From: Longimicrobium terrae | GTDB lineage: Bacteria > Gemmatimonadota > Gemmatimonadetes > Longimicrobiales > Longimicrobiaceae | Direction of reading: 5' to 3' | Length of the DNA stretch: 64,000 nucleotides | Assembly: GCF_014202995.1 (NCBI RefSeq) | Contig: NZ_JACHIA010000021.1 | Location: 1 to 64,000, forward strand | Shown: piece by piece, positions 25,679-34,988 of the stretch | How positions within the stretch are numbered: the first letter of the stretch is position 1 | How the letters are laid out: the number at the start of each line of letters is the position of its first letter | The notes under the pieces: model-generated | What the model was told of the DNA's origin: nothing | Database searches by the model: none | What the model saw: the letters and a program-made list of their open reading frames with translations, nothing else | Program-made: the position numbers and the translations under genes

Positions 25679-26341
25679 ATGCGCCCGCCGCCATTCCGGA
25701 TCCTGCTCGCCCTCATACCCGTTCTGCTCGTTCCGGCCTGCATTCCGGTGGTGACGCACGCGCCGCGCGTGCATCCGGGGCTCGCGGTGGGGACGGTGGC
25801 GGCGATCGCGACCGATCCCGTGCTGACGGGCGAAGTCCGCACGGGACAGAGCACGGTCACGCCCGTTATCGCCCCGTCCAGCGTGTTCGCGCGGGTGGGA
25901 TGGACGCCGGACAACTCCGGCGTTCCACTGCCGGTGTCGCTGGGCGTGTCCGTCCCGATCGCGCTTCCCTTCTCCGTCATGCACCCGGAAGCCGACGCAT
26001 ACGTGCAGCTTTCCCCCGCGTCGCACCCGACGCTCGCGGCCGGCGCGGGCGTTCTGCTTTCCCGCAGCTACACGACGCCGTATGCGCAGATCGGGCGGGA
26101 TCTGGACGATGACGTCAGTCTGTACACGACACAGAGCGTCGCCTTCTTTCATGGCGGAGACCGCGCGCCGGACGCCACACTCTGGATGCCCGCCGCCGCG
26201 TTGAAGTTTTCTGAGTATTCCGTGTTCGTGCAGGCGGGGCTTGGGCGCGAGCGGCTGGGCGCGGATTCCACGCGCGCCGTGCGGTTTCTGATGGTCGGCG
26301 GCGCGGTGGAACTCCGGGACCGCGCGATCCCCCGGTTCTGA
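25679..26341 (+). CDS. Putative lipoprotein, unknown function
   Basis: 220 residues. The N-terminus 'RILLALIPVLLVPAC' ends in a lipobox (VPAC), so it is probably lipid-modified and exported. The mature part is beta-rich with alternating hydrophobics ('SLGVSVPIALPFSVM', 'GAGVLLSRSYTTPYAQIG', 'VFVQAGLGRERLG'), possibly an outer-membrane-like barrel. No domain recognised. A strong terminator follows, shared with the convergent transglycosylase gene. Confidence 0.7.
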   Translation: MRPPPFRILLALIPVLLVPACIPVVTHAPRVHPGLAVGTVAAIATDPVLTGEVRTGQSTVTPVIAPSSVFARVGWTPDNSGVPLPVSLGVSVPIALPFSVMHPEADAYVQLSPASHPTLAAGAGVLLSRSYTTPYAQIGRDLDDDVSLYTTQSVAFFHGGDRAPDATLWMPAAALKFSEYSVFVQAGLGRERLGADSTRAVRFLMVGGAVELRDRAIPRF

Positions 26342-26357
26342 ACCGCTCCACGAACGC

Positions 26358-26394
26358 AATCACCCCCGGTGAGATGGTCTCGCCGGGGGTGATT
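26358..26394. terminator. Bidirectional terminator
   Basis: Perfect 12-bp stem AATCACCCCCGG/CCGGGGGTGATT (26358-26369, 26383-26394) followed by TGTTTGTT on the plus strand. It lies between convergent genes ending at 26341 and 26421. Confidence 0.85.
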
Positions 26395-26420
26395 TGTTTG
26401 TTATCCGCCACGGACGACGA

Positions 26421-28976
26421 TCAGCTCGCCGGGATCGTGAGCTTCTGCCCCGGCTGGATGGCGGCATTCTCGCCCAGGTCGTTGGCGCGGCGCAACGCAT
26501 CCACGGTGATCTCGTACCGCCGCGCGATGCCCCACAGCGTCTCCCCATCCGCCACCGTGTGCTGCCGCGCGGACGTGCGCGATCCAGTGGCCGAAGCCGC
26601 GGGGCGCGTGGAAGCGGTGCCGGTGGAACGCGTTGCGGTGGATGACGATCCCGCCGCGGTGCCCGACGGCCGCGTGCCGGCCGATCCGGTTCCCGCCGCG
26701 CGCGTCTCTCCGCTGGAACGCGTGGTGCCCGCGGCCGCCGGGCGGGTCGCGGTGGATCCACTTCCCGCCGCCGCTCGCGTTTCGCCGGAGGTGCTCGCGG
26801 TGGACGAAGCGCGCGGAATGCGCAGCGTGCGGCCGGGCTGCAGCGACTCGGACTCGCTCAGGTCGTTGGCCTCGCGCACCGCGGCGACGGTCACGTCGTA
26901 GCGCCGGGCAATTCCCCACAGCGTCTCCCCTTCCGCCACCTCGTGCGTACGTCCCGCGGGCCGCGAAGCCGTCGTTCCGCTGGCGCGCGGCGTCTCGGAC
27001 GAGGCGCGGGAAGATGCGGACGACGACCGCGCCGACCCTTCCGTGCGGCTGGCAGACGGACGCTCGGATGCCGATTCCGTACGGCGCGCGGCGGACGACG
27101 ATCCACTTTCCGCCGGGCTCGAGCGTTCCGACGACGATCGCGTGGACGACGACGAGCGCTCGCCCGTGGCGGATGTGGAGCGGGATGACGCTCCCTCCGA
27201 TGCGCGGCTGGCCGACCCTTCCGACGAAGCCCGGCGCGTCGCCGATGATCCTTCAGACGAGCGGCTGGACGCCGATTCCGACGAACGCGCCGCACTTCCC
27301 TCAGACGACGTCCGGCGAGTGGACGATCCACTTTCTGACGCACGCGTCGAAGAGCCCTCAGAGGAGCGCGACGACGATCCCTCGGACGATGCACGGCGCG
27401 CGGACGAGGAGCCTTCCGACGAGCGCGACGAGGAGCTTTCCGTCGTGCCGCGCGTGGCGGACGAACCGGAGGCGCGGCTGCCGGACGACTCGCCATCCGA
27501 CGAGCGGCTGGCGGATTCCGTGCGGCGCGCGGCCGGGCCTTCCGACGCGCGACGCGTGGCCGAGCCCTCCTCCGAAGACGAGCCAGACGACCTGGCGGAC
27601 GACGACTCCGACGAGCGCCGGGAGGACGACGAGCCGTTGGTGGAGGCCTCACGCGTGCGGCTGCTGGCGGATTCCGCGTCGGACGAGCGGGCGGGCGACT
27701 CCTTTTCCGCATCGCCCGGCACCGGCGGATCCCCCAGCACACGCGGGCGACGGCGGCCGGTGCTGCTGCTCCGCTCCGATGTTTCCGCGCGCGCCACGCG
27801 CGGCATGGGGCGCTCGTTCAGCACGCGCGCGGCGTCCGCGAACAGGCGAAGCTGCTGCCCCGGCTGCACGGTCTCGCCCATGGACAGGTTCAGCTGGCGG
27901 ATGCGCTCCGCCGGGAGTCCCGAAAGCTCGGCGAGGCGGTCCAGCGAATCGCCCTCGCGGACGCGGTACGAATCGTATCCCCCGCGCTGGCGGAATTCGG
28001 ATGCCGCGTACGCCGGCTGCAGCGCCGCGCCCTGCCCCGCCGGCACCCACACCCAGTAGCGGGGCGGCGCCACCTGCCGCAGCAGGTGCGGGTTCAGCTC
28101 CACCAGGTCCGGCAGCGGAATGTCGCCCACCGACGCCAGAACGCTCAGCGGCGTCGCCAGGTCCACGCGGATGCTGTCGAAGCCGAACGACCGCTGCGGT
28201 CCGCGCGCCGGCAGTCCGAAACGCGTGGGGTCCTTGGCGATGATGGTGACCGCGTACAGGCGGGGAACGTAATGCTTGGTTTCCTCCGCCAGGTCGCCGC
28301 GCTGCGCCAGATCCCAGAAATTGGTGGCGCCGAACCGCCCCAGCCCGCGGCTGATGCGCCCCGTGCCCGCGTTGTACGCGGCGGCGGCCAGCGCCCAGTC
28401 GCCGCGGAACTGGCGGTTCAGGTCGCGCAGGTGGCGCGCCGCGGCGTGCGTGGAGCGCACCGGGTCCATCCGCTCGTCCACCAGCTCGTCGATCCGCAGC
28501 CCCATCCCCCGGCCCGTCGCCGGCATGAACTGCCACATCCCGACAGCGCCCGCATGGCTGCGCACCGTGGGGCGGTATCCGCTCTCCACCATCCCCAGGT
28601 GGCTCAGGTCGCGCGGAATGCCGTACGACGCAAAGACATCGCGCACCCACTCGCCGTAGCGGTCCGCCGCCGTCATCCACCCGGCCACCACGGGACCGCG
28701 CTGGTTCACCAGAAAGTCCACCTCCTGGCGCACCCACTCGTTTGCTTCCACCGGCAGGTCGTACCGCGCCGTCCCCAGCAGGTCCGCGCCCACCGCGGCC
28801 GGGCGCTCCGCAGGCAGCGTAAAGCCCTCGCCGATCGCCTGCACGGTGTCCGCGGGCGCGGGCGGCGGGGCCTCGGCGGGCACGGGCGCGGTGGCAACGG
28901 GCTGGCGGCCGGGCCCGCACGCGGCGGCTCCCAGCGCAACCAGCACCAGAAGGCCCGGAGAGGTCTTGCTGTGCAT
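26421..28976 (-). CDS. LysM lytic transglycosylase lipoprotein (MltD-like) with Ser/Arg-rich linker
   Basis: 851 residues. The lipobox GAAAC (Cys20) marks an exported lipoprotein. A lytic transglycosylase (SLT) domain spans about 85-270, with catalytic Glu in 'LGMVESGYRP', then 'AVGMWQFMPATGRGMGL' and 'LAAAAYNAGTGRI'. A first LysM lies at about 345-390 ('VREGDSLDRLAELSGLPAER'). About 260 residues of Ser/Arg/Ala/Glu low complexity follow (about 410-670), then LysM 2 ('EVAEGETLWGIARRYDVTVA') and a terminal LysM 3 ('TVADGETLWGIARRYEITVD') separated by a Thr/Ala/Gly linker. It would cleave peptidoglycan glycan chains in the periplasm. The linker is unusual in composition and length for MltD. Confidence 0.93.
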   Translation of the reverse strand: MHSKTSPGLLVLVALGAAACGPGRQPVATAPVPAEAPPPAPADTVQAIGEGFTLPAERPAAVGADLLGTARYDLPVEANEWVRQEVDFLVNQRGPVVAGWMTAADRYGEWVRDVFASYGIPRDLSHLGMVESGYRPTVRSHAGAVGMWQFMPATGRGMGLRIDELVDERMDPVRSTHAAARHLRDLNRQFRGDWALAAAAYNAGTGRISRGLGRFGATNFWDLAQRGDLAEETKHYVPRLYAVTIIAKDPTRFGLPARGPQRSFGFDSIRVDLATPLSVLASVGDIPLPDLVELNPHLLRQVAPPRYWVWVPAGQGAALQPAYAASEFRQRGGYDSYRVREGDSLDRLAELSGLPAERIRQLNLSMGETVQPGQQLRLFADAARVLNERPMPRVARAETSERSSSTGRRRPRVLGDPPVPGDAEKESPARSSDAESASSRTREASTNGSSSSRRSSESSSARSSGSSSEEGSATRRASEGPAARRTESASRSSDGESSGSRASGSSATRGTTESSSSRSSEGSSSARRASSEGSSSRSSEGSSTRASESGSSTRRTSSEGSAARSSESASSRSSEGSSATRRASSEGSASRASEGASSRSTSATGERSSSSTRSSSERSSPAESGSSSAARRTESASERPSASRTEGSARSSSASSRASSETPRASGTTASRPAGRTHEVAEGETLWGIARRYDVTVAAVREANDLSESESLQPGRTLRIPRASSTASTSGETRAAAGSGSTATRPAAAGTTRSSGETRAAGTGSAGTRPSGTAAGSSSTATRSTGTASTRPAASATGSRTSARQHTVADGETLWGIARRYEITVDALRRANDLGENAAIQPGQKLTIPAS

Positions 28977-29106
28977 ATGAATTCAGTCTTGGAGCGACGA
29001 ACCGGTCGCGGTACATGGGCGCAGAAGCGCCGGAGGGTCGAACGTACTACCGGGCGCGGACTTCGGCCAGAGTCATGACGCGCCGCATTGCAGAGGATGG
29101 AGCGCC

Positions 29107-30288
29107 TCAGCCCGGGGTGCCGGGCGAGGTGCGCGGCTCCGCGCGGCGGTCCGGCACGGCGCCCTCCGCCCGCCCCGCGCCGCACAGTTCGCAGAAGCGG
29201 CGCAGATACTCGGCATCGCGTTGCGCGTCCGCCTCCGGCCCGAGCGTGATCCCGCGCGCCACCCGCCACCGGTGGAACGCGAGTTCGCTGGCTACGCGGT
29301 GCATTTCCCGCCGCGCGCGCCAGTGCCGCAGCCCGCCCCGCCGCCAGGCGCGCGCCGTGGCCTCCAGCCGGGTGCGCACCACGCACAGGCATTCCAGCTC
29401 CTCGCCCGAGAGCACGCCGTCCTCCACCAGCGAGGCCAGGTGCCGGCGCACGATGCTCCCTTCGCGGCGCAGCGAACGGTAGATCATCCACAACACGCCA
29501 AGGAACGCCGGCACCATCACCATCATGTACAGGATCAGAAACCAGCCGTCGAGGCTGGCCGACAGGTTCCACAGCGCGTGCAGCCCCATGGCTCCGGCCA
29601 GCCCGGCCGCGGGCCCCAGCCAGCTTCCGCGCTGTCCGTGGTGCTCGCGGCGGTAGCCCAGCCCCATTCCGAAGATGCTGGTGAACAGCGGGTGCGCAAA
29701 GGGCGACATCATCCCCCGCAGCACGAAGACCGCGGCGGGGCTGTCGGCGCCTCCCTCGGCGAAGGCGGCGCCGTAATACTGCACGTTTTCGATCATGGCG
29801 AAGCCCAGCCCCACCATGGCGGCATACACCACGCCGTCCACGACGCCGTCAAACTCGTCCCGGAGTTCGCGATACAGCACGAACAGCGCGAATCCCTTGG
29901 CCAGTTCCTCCACCATGGGCGCGGTGATCACGCTTCCCAGCAGCGCCCCCGCCTGCGGCCCCAGCACGGCGCCGATCAGGTCCTCGGTGACGTTGTTGGC
30001 CACGTACGCCAGAAACACGGCAAAGGTGGCGCCCCACGCAAACGTCTGAAACAGCGTGCGCGGCGGCTCCGGCTCGTACCGGTCCAGCCACAGCGCCAGC
30101 GCCACATACAGGGGAACGGGGAGCGCCGCCGCCACGAAGCCCAGAACGAAAGGCTTCCACTGCAGGTCCATGGCGATCAGCGTCAGGATCATGACGCCGC
30201 ACACCACCGCTCCCCAGGTAAGGAGGCGGTGGCGTCGCCCGCGCAGCATGGCGGGAATGGGCGGAGCGGAGGCGTGAAACGATTGCAT
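29107..30288 (-). CDS. PrsW family intramembrane metalloprotease
   Basis: 393 residues from ATG 30288 (MQSFHASAPPIP). At least seven hydrophobic spans. The PrsW motifs are present: 'MVEELAKGFALFVLYRELRD' (E-E-x-x-K), 'YAAMVGLGFAMIENVQYY' (E-N), 'SPFAHPLFTSIFGMGLGY' and 'GAMGLHALWN' (His). PrsW-type proteases of the CPBP superfamily cleave membrane anti-sigma factors in Bacillus; the target here is unknown. The C-terminal 130 residues are soluble and basic. It is followed downstream by the transglycosylase gene on the same strand, 130 nt away. Confidence 0.88.
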   Translation of the reverse strand: MQSFHASAPPIPAMLRGRRHRLLTWGAVVCGVMILTLIAMDLQWKPFVLGFVAAALPVPLYVALALWLDRYEPEPPRTLFQTFAWGATFAVFLAYVANNVTEDLIGAVLGPQAGALLGSVITAPMVEELAKGFALFVLYRELRDEFDGVVDGVVYAAMVGLGFAMIENVQYYGAAFAEGGADSPAAVFVLRGMMSPFAHPLFTSIFGMGLGYRREHHGQRGSWLGPAAGLAGAMGLHALWNLSASLDGWFLILYMMVMVPAFLGVLWMIYRSLRREGSIVRRHLASLVEDGVLSGEELECLCVVRTRLEATARAWRRGGLRHWRARREMHRVASELAFHRWRVARGITLGPEADAQRDAEYLRRFCELCGAGRAEGAVPDRRAEPRTSPGTPG

Positions 30289-30308
30289 CGGCGCGGGAGC
30301 GGACCGTT

Positions 30309-30764
30309 CTACAGGGTGCCGAAGCGTTCTTCCAGCACGCGGCGGCGGTGGCTGAAGATCTGCTCCAGCCGCGGCGTCACCAGCCACTTGCGCGCCACGC
30401 CGCCGCCCGGCGGCAGCACGTAGCTCACGATGTCGCGCATTTCCACGCCGCCCTCGATCTCGCGGAACAGGTGCTGGTGGTGCCAGAAGCGGTACGGGCC
30501 GAACCGCTGCTCGTCCACGAACAGCCTGTGCTCATCCACATGCGTAATTTCCGTCACCCACGTTACGGGCACGCCCAGCAGCGGGCGGACGCGGTAGGTG
30601 ACGAGCATCCCCGCGTACATGCGGTCCGGCAGCGCCGACGTGACCTCAAACCCCATGTCCGGCGGGGTGATGCGCTCCAGGTTGCGCGCGTCGGAAAAGA
30701 AGTCCCACGCCTGGGCGACGGAAATGGGCAGCCGCTGGATCTGGTCGAGCGTGTGCAGCTTCAT
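30309..30764 (-). CDS. SRPBCC (START-like) family protein
   Basis: 151 residues. 'PISVAQAWDFFSDARNLERI' followed by 'TPPDMGFEV' is the typical first helix and strand of ligand-binding SRPBCC / cyclase-like proteins, and 'WHHQHLFREIEGGVEMRDIV' the later strands. It starts with a good ribosome-binding site (GAGGAGAAA) that lies over the stop of the glycosyltransferase gene. The pair GT2-SRPBCC is probably one transcript with the PrsW gene. Ligand unknown. Confidence 0.85.
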   Translation of the reverse strand: MKLHTLDQIQRLPISVAQAWDFFSDARNLERITPPDMGFEVTSALPDRMYAGMLVTYRVRPLLGVPVTWVTEITHVDEHRLFVDEQRFGPYRFWHHQHLFREIEGGVEMRDIVSYVLPPGGGVARKWLVTPRLEQIFSHRRRVLEERFGTL

Positions 30765-30777
30765 CGTGCGTTTCTCC

Positions 30778-31956
30778 TCATCCGGCTCCGGCCTCCATGG
30801 CCGCCGCGGCGTAGCGCCGCCCCTTCCACGTCACCGTTCCCCGCCGCAGCAGGCTCGCCAGCAGAATGCCGCACATCACCAGCGCGCCCAGCGGGGCCAG
30901 CGCGGCGTACAGCGGGTTGTGCCCGTCGCGCCGGTACATGCCCGCCCAGAAGCCGACGGATACGGCCTGCGCCACGACCGCCGCGGGAACCCACGGCCAT
31001 CCCGCCATCCCCAGCGCGCCACGGACGAGCACCAGGGACGGAAGCAGCCAGAAGAAGAACAACCCGCTCAGAATCAGCCACGGAACCAGCAGGGCCAGCG
31101 GCCCCGGCGCGGTGCGGCCGGAGGAGCGCGCCAGGTTCTTCCCCCACCCCTCCACGATTTCCGCCAGCGAGCGGTACATGCGCACGCGCAGGTGCGGTTC
31201 GGCGTGCACCAGCAGCGGCGCGTGCCCCAACGCGTGAAAGCGCTGTGCGATGGCCATGTCTTCTGACACCTCGTGGCGCACGGCGTGGTGCCCGCCCGCG
31301 GCCTCGTACGCGTCGCGGCGAACCAGAATGTAGCCGCCGAGCGCGATCTTGTCGCGGGTGTGCGGCGAACGGTTCACCCGTTCCGGGTCCGGATAGCGCA
31401 TCAGGAACAGCATTCCCACCTGCGCCATCACCACGCGCTCCCAGAAGCCGCCCAGCACCTGGCGGGGGATGGCGGACAGCAGCGCCGCATCCCTTTGCGC
31501 CAGCGCGGCGACGGTGCGGCCCACCAGTTCCGGCCCGGCGCGCATGTCCGCGTCGCAGAAGGCGATCCGCTCGCCGCGCGCGAGCCGGACCCCCTGCTCG
31601 CACGCCCACGGCTTGCCAAACCATCCGGCCGGGAGCGGTTCTCCGTCGATCACCCTCACCCGCGGGTCCCCCTCCGCCGCGGCGCGGGCCCGTTCCCCGG
31701 TGCCGTCCTCCGAACCGTCGTCCACCACCAGGATTTCCAGGCGCGGATACGTGGATGACCGGAGCGCGCGCACGCAATCGCCGATGTTGTGCGCCTCGTT
31801 GCGCGCCGGAACGATGACGGACACCAGCGGCGCATCCGCCTTCGCGGCGGGGGGCCAGCCGTCCAGCACGGGACGGCGGCGGATGAAGGCGGCAGCCAGC
31901 ACGGGAAGCAGGAGCCAGGGCAGCGACCAGAGCAGCGGAACGAGCAACGGCGACAC
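30778..31956 (-). CDS. Membrane glycosyltransferase family 2
   Basis: 392 residues. An N-terminal membrane segment (LLVPLLWSLPWLLLPVLAAA) precedes the GT-A domain: 'VSVIVPARNEAHNIGDCVRA', 'LEILVVDDGSEDGT', the DXD-like 'IAFCDADMRAG', and 'EVSEDMAIAQRFHALGH' (catalytic ED). Three or four membrane segments follow ('PLALLVPWLILSGLFFFWLL'). The order resembles HpnB/CrtQ-type transferases used in hopanoid or carotenoid glycosylation, but the acceptor is not identifiable. It overlaps the SRPBCC ribosome-binding region, so coupling is likely. Confidence 0.88.
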   Translation of the reverse strand: MSPLLVPLLWSLPWLLLPVLAAAFIRRRPVLDGWPPAAKADAPLVSVIVPARNEAHNIGDCVRALRSSTYPRLEILVVDDGSEDGTGERARAAAEGDPRVRVIDGEPLPAGWFGKPWACEQGVRLARGERIAFCDADMRAGPELVGRTVAALAQRDAALLSAIPRQVLGGFWERVVMAQVGMLFLMRYPDPERVNRSPHTRDKIALGGYILVRRDAYEAAGGHHAVRHEVSEDMAIAQRFHALGHAPLLVHAEPHLRVRMYRSLAEIVEGWGKNLARSSGRTAPGPLALLVPWLILSGLFFFWLLPSLVLVRGALGMAGWPWVPAAVVAQAVSVGFWAGMYRRDGHNPLYAALAPLGALVMCGILLASLLRRGTVTWKGRRYAAAAMEAGAG

Positions 31957-32093
31957 GGGTGCGAGAGAAAGAGACAGGCGGCAAAGCTATCGGCTGATTG
32001 GAGTTGGTGAAAGTGGGCAACGCGCGCCGGGGATCATGATCCGCGCGCCCCGTGGCGGCTTGGGGGACATTTTCCGGCGGAGAAACACAATGC

Positions 32094-32122
32094 TTGCATC
32101 TTCGGATTTTGTTCGGTACATT
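32094..32122 (+). promoter_or_regulatory. Sigma-70-like promoter
   Basis: TTGCAT (32094-32099) and TACATT (32117-32122) are separated by exactly 17 bp, in a locally AT-rich patch that stands out from the surrounding GC. It points toward the small gene at 32167. Confidence 0.6.
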
Positions 32123-32166
32123 GAGCGCTCGATTGCAGGCGGACACCGGGCACGGATGGAGGAGCG

Positions 32167-32430
32167 ATGCCGATGATGGGGAGCGAGTGCGGCGGATACG
32201 CACGGCAGGGCGGGCGCCCCGATGCGGCCGTCACGTTGGTCGTGGAGCGGGTGTTCGCCGCGCTGCTCACCGGTTCGCCGCCTCCGGAAGCGGCGGATCG
32301 TTCGGCCGAGCGCGCCGCCAGGGCGGTTCGGGGCGCACCGGCGCGCGTGCCCGCGTACGCCGCACGGCCGTCCTGGGCGGTGGAACACGAGGAGGATCCG
32401 CGGCGCGCCCTCGTTCCCAGCGGGCGTTGA
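32167..32430 (+). CDS. Small hypothetical protein (87 aa)
   Basis: ATG 32167 is preceded by GGAGGAGCG and lies 45 bp past a good promoter. The product, MPMMGSECGGYARQGGRPDA..., has a helical middle ('VTLVVERVFAALLTG') and an Arg/Ala/Pro-rich remainder. No family recognised. Promoter and ribosome-binding site support real expression, but the reading frame itself is weakly supported. Confidence 0.5.
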   Translation: MPMMGSECGGYARQGGRPDAAVTLVVERVFAALLTGSPPPEAADRSAERAARAVRGAPARVPAYAARPSWAVEHEEDPRRALVPSGR

Positions 32431-32621
32431 GGTCCGCGCGGTGAATCCTCGAGCATCCGTTGCGCTTTTCCGCCGCGGGTCCGCCGGGGTTCTCCTTTCC
32501 GTCGCGTGGGGATCGTCCGGCCCGCGGCGGCGGATGCACGCGCCTTGCCTGCGGATGCGTCCGACCGGAGATTTCCCGCGCCGTGTGATGCCGTGCGGCG
32601 CAACCCGAAGCTCGAGGACGG

Positions 32622-33359
32622 ATGGCAAGCAAGACGCTGCTGGTGGGGCTGGCGCACCCGGACGATGAAGTCGGCGCCGCCGGGACGATGCTCGCGCAGC
32701 GGGCGCGCGGTGACCGCGTGGTGGTCGTGTGGCTTACGCGCGGGGAAATGACGGAGGCGTTCGGGCCCATTCCGTCGGACGAGGTGGCGGCCATCCGCAC
32801 GGAGCACGGCCGCATCGCCGGCGAAATCCTGGGTGTGGAGACGCGGTTTCTGGATTTCCACGACTGCTCCGTCCACGCGGACCCGGCGGCGGCGCGGCAG
32901 GTGGCGCAGGTGATCGCGGAGTTCCGTCCCGACGCACTGATCACGTGGGGCGATGCGTGGGGACGCGGAATGCGGCATCCGGACCACCAAGCGTCGGGCA
33001 AGATCTTTCGTGACGCCATCACTCTGGCGCGCATTGCCAAGGTCGTGGGCCCCACGGTGCCGCACCGGGAGGCGGTTCCCGTCTTTACCTACCGCGGGGC
33101 GCACTCCACGCTTCCGGCGGTGGCGGTGGACGTGTCCGCGTATCGCGACCAGATCCACGAACTCGGCCGCTTCTACCGCGAAAGCATCGGCTTTGGCGAC
33201 GCGGACTGGATCGACCAGCGGCTGCGGATGTCCGGCGAGCCGTTCGGGTTGCAGTACGCGGAGGTGTACGATGCGTGGGAAACGCGCGGCGGGCTCTTTC
33301 CCAGCCTGCTCCCCGCCGAACTGGAAGGCGAACTCCGCCACCCGGACCGGCCGCTCTGA
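32622..33359 (+). CDS. PIG-L / LmbE family deacetylase
   Basis: 245 residues. Zinc-dependent N-acetylglucosaminyl-type deacetylase fold: 'VGLAHPDDEVGAAGTM' (AHPDDE at 11-16) with the second metal motif 'MRHPDHQASG' (HPDH). Members remove acetyl groups from GlcNAc-PI, mycothiol/bacillithiol precursors or antibiotics; this one has no context to choose among them. ATG 32622 begins MASKTLLVGL. It stands alone, with a long gene-free stretch downstream. Confidence 0.92.
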   Translation: MASKTLLVGLAHPDDEVGAAGTMLAQRARGDRVVVVWLTRGEMTEAFGPIPSDEVAAIRTEHGRIAGEILGVETRFLDFHDCSVHADPAAARQVAQVIAEFRPDALITWGDAWGRGMRHPDHQASGKIFRDAITLARIAKVVGPTVPHREAVPVFTYRGAHSTLPAVAVDVSAYRDQIHELGRFYRESIGFGDADWIDQRLRMSGEPFGLQYAEVYDAWETRGGLFPSLLPAELEGELRHPDRPL

Positions 33360-34098
33360 CCGAGCCGGTCCGCCGCGAGGCATCCGTTCATCGGGACGAA
33401 GCGGCGGGAATCCATCCACGCGAGGGATCGGCAATCCCGTCCTGTCCGCGGCGCCGGGCCTGGGTGGAGCACACGGGACTGACGGCAAAGAGACCCTGAT
33501 CGCGCTTTGTGCGGACTTCGGTGCGCCGCACGGGGCGGCTGGCCGGGACCGTTCGCCGCCGGAGAAGCGAGGTGGGCGCGGACTCAGACCGTGTGCTGCG
33601 TTGCCGTGTTTCCTAACAGACGCGATCAGGTGGTGTGCCGGACAGTTCCGCTCAGGGATGCGGGATTGGGTGTCCCCGAAAAAATGCGGATGAACTCAGC
33701 GCCTCCTCAGAGGACGGCAATGCGCGCCGTCATCCTCGCAGCGGAGATTGGGAGCGCGGCTGAGGGCCGACGAAGCGGGACGGCAGGATGCCTGGGCAGG
33801 ATCGCAGGCTGAGATGGCGGGCGGCCAGGGGAATGGCAGGGGATGATGAACCGCGGCGAAGCCCGCGGCTGTGCGTGAGGGATTCGCGCCCGGAGGGCCG
33901 AGAGCCCGGTTCGCGCGTGCTTCGATTTCGCTCGGCGAGGTCAACCATGGCGCGAACCGGGGGCTCGGCGCCGTTGGCAACAGCTGTATCGTTGCCTACG
34001 GCGCGCGAAGCCCGGCCCCGCGCAGCGGGGACACGCCCAACTCCCGCTCTCGGTCCGTAAGACCTCGACCATCAACAGAACCTTCGTCCCGCAACGCA
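33360..34098. other. Gene-free stretch of about 740 bp
   Basis: No frame here shows a start, ribosome-binding site and convincing composition. The only structure is a perfect 12-bp inverted repeat CCCGGTTCGCGC (33905-33916) / GCGCGAACCGGG (33950-33961). The stretch may hold a decayed gene or a small RNA, but I see no direct support. Confidence 0.5.
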
Positions 34099-34127
34099 GA
34101 AGAGGCGGCCACAAGGGCCGCCTCTTC
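34099..34127 (-). terminator. Terminator hairpin of the 34157 gene
   Basis: Perfect 12-bp stem GAAGAGGCGGCC/GGCCGCCTCTTC (34099-34110, 34116-34127), 30 bases beyond the minus-strand stop at 34157. Confidence 0.75.
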
Positions 34128-34156
34128 AGAAAACCACTCTACCGCAACCGAAAGAA

Positions 34157-34708
34157 TCAGTTGTTGTGGCGGTTGTAGACCAGCCGGTAGGTCAGCGGCT
34201 GCGGAAGCCGCGGGCTGGTGATGGTGACGTTCATGTTCATCGTGTTTCCGTCGGGGCTCAGCGTGTACACGTTCACGCGCTGTCCGTCTTCGGCGGTAAA
34301 GGTCTGCGTGATCTGGTTGCCCGTGGTCGTCGAGGTCACGCGCACGCAGTCGCCCTTGAGCTGCGTGCAGGTGCGGCCCGTCTCACGCTGCCACATTACC
34401 GGGGTGCCGGTGCTGGGGCTGGAAACCGACGGACGGCCCTGCATGTCCACGCGCACCGTGTTGTTCTGCGTGAACACCGACAGGTGCGGGTACGCCGTGT
34501 TGGTGCTGCGCAGGCGGGGACGGGCAATCTGCCGCACCACCAGGTTCATGCGCGCCACCGTGGTGTTGATCTTGGCGTTGATGTCGTCACTCTGCTGACG
34601 GTTCAGCATCCACGAACCCGTGAACTGTGCCTGCGCCTGCAGGGCCGAAGGAAGCACGCCGGCCAGCACGGCCAGAAGCGAAAGGCTCAGGATGCGTTGA
34701 CGTCGCAT
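34157..34708 (-). CDS. Secreted protein, unknown function (lipocalin-like composition)
   Basis: 183 residues from ATG 34708, with TTGGAG before it. A signal peptide (RRQRILSLSLLAVLAGVLPS, cut after LQA) precedes 'QFTGSWMLNRQQSDDINAKI', 'VDMQGRPSVSSPSTGTPVMW', 'VYTLSPDGNTMNMNVTITSP' and 'LTYRLVYNRHNN'. The text 'GSW.LN..QSDDI...I' with later beta strands resembles exported 'SDR-like/lipocalin-type' test-strand proteins of unknown role in environmental bacteria. Richer in Asn and Thr than its neighbours, as is usual for exported proteins. One Cys pair (RTCTQLKGDCVR) could form a disulfide. Confidence 0.75.
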   Translation of the reverse strand: MRRQRILSLSLLAVLAGVLPSALQAQAQFTGSWMLNRQQSDDINAKINTTVARMNLVVRQIARPRLRSTNTAYPHLSVFTQNNTVRVDMQGRPSVSSPSTGTPVMWQRETGRTCTQLKGDCVRVTSTTTGNQITQTFTAEDGQRVNVYTLSPDGNTMNMNVTITSPRLPQPLTYRLVYNRHNN

Positions 34709-34988
34709 GGCGGATTCTCCAAGATGCAGGAAAGTTGAACAGCGGCGTGCGCTCCCGAACGGTGCGCAGCGGGACTTCGGTCGAACGTTCGGATGGAACC
34801 AGGGTGCCAATCTACGGCCCGCCCCGCCCATCCGGAAGGGCGGAAACATAATTTTGCGAGCTTCCGTACCCCGGCACACCCCGCCGTTGTTCCCGCGAGC
34901 CGCTGAAACCCATCGCCGCGCGCGACGTATGCCGCGCTGGGGACGCACGCCCGCGTCCCCAGCCAGACCTTCCCAGGCCTCACCGACC

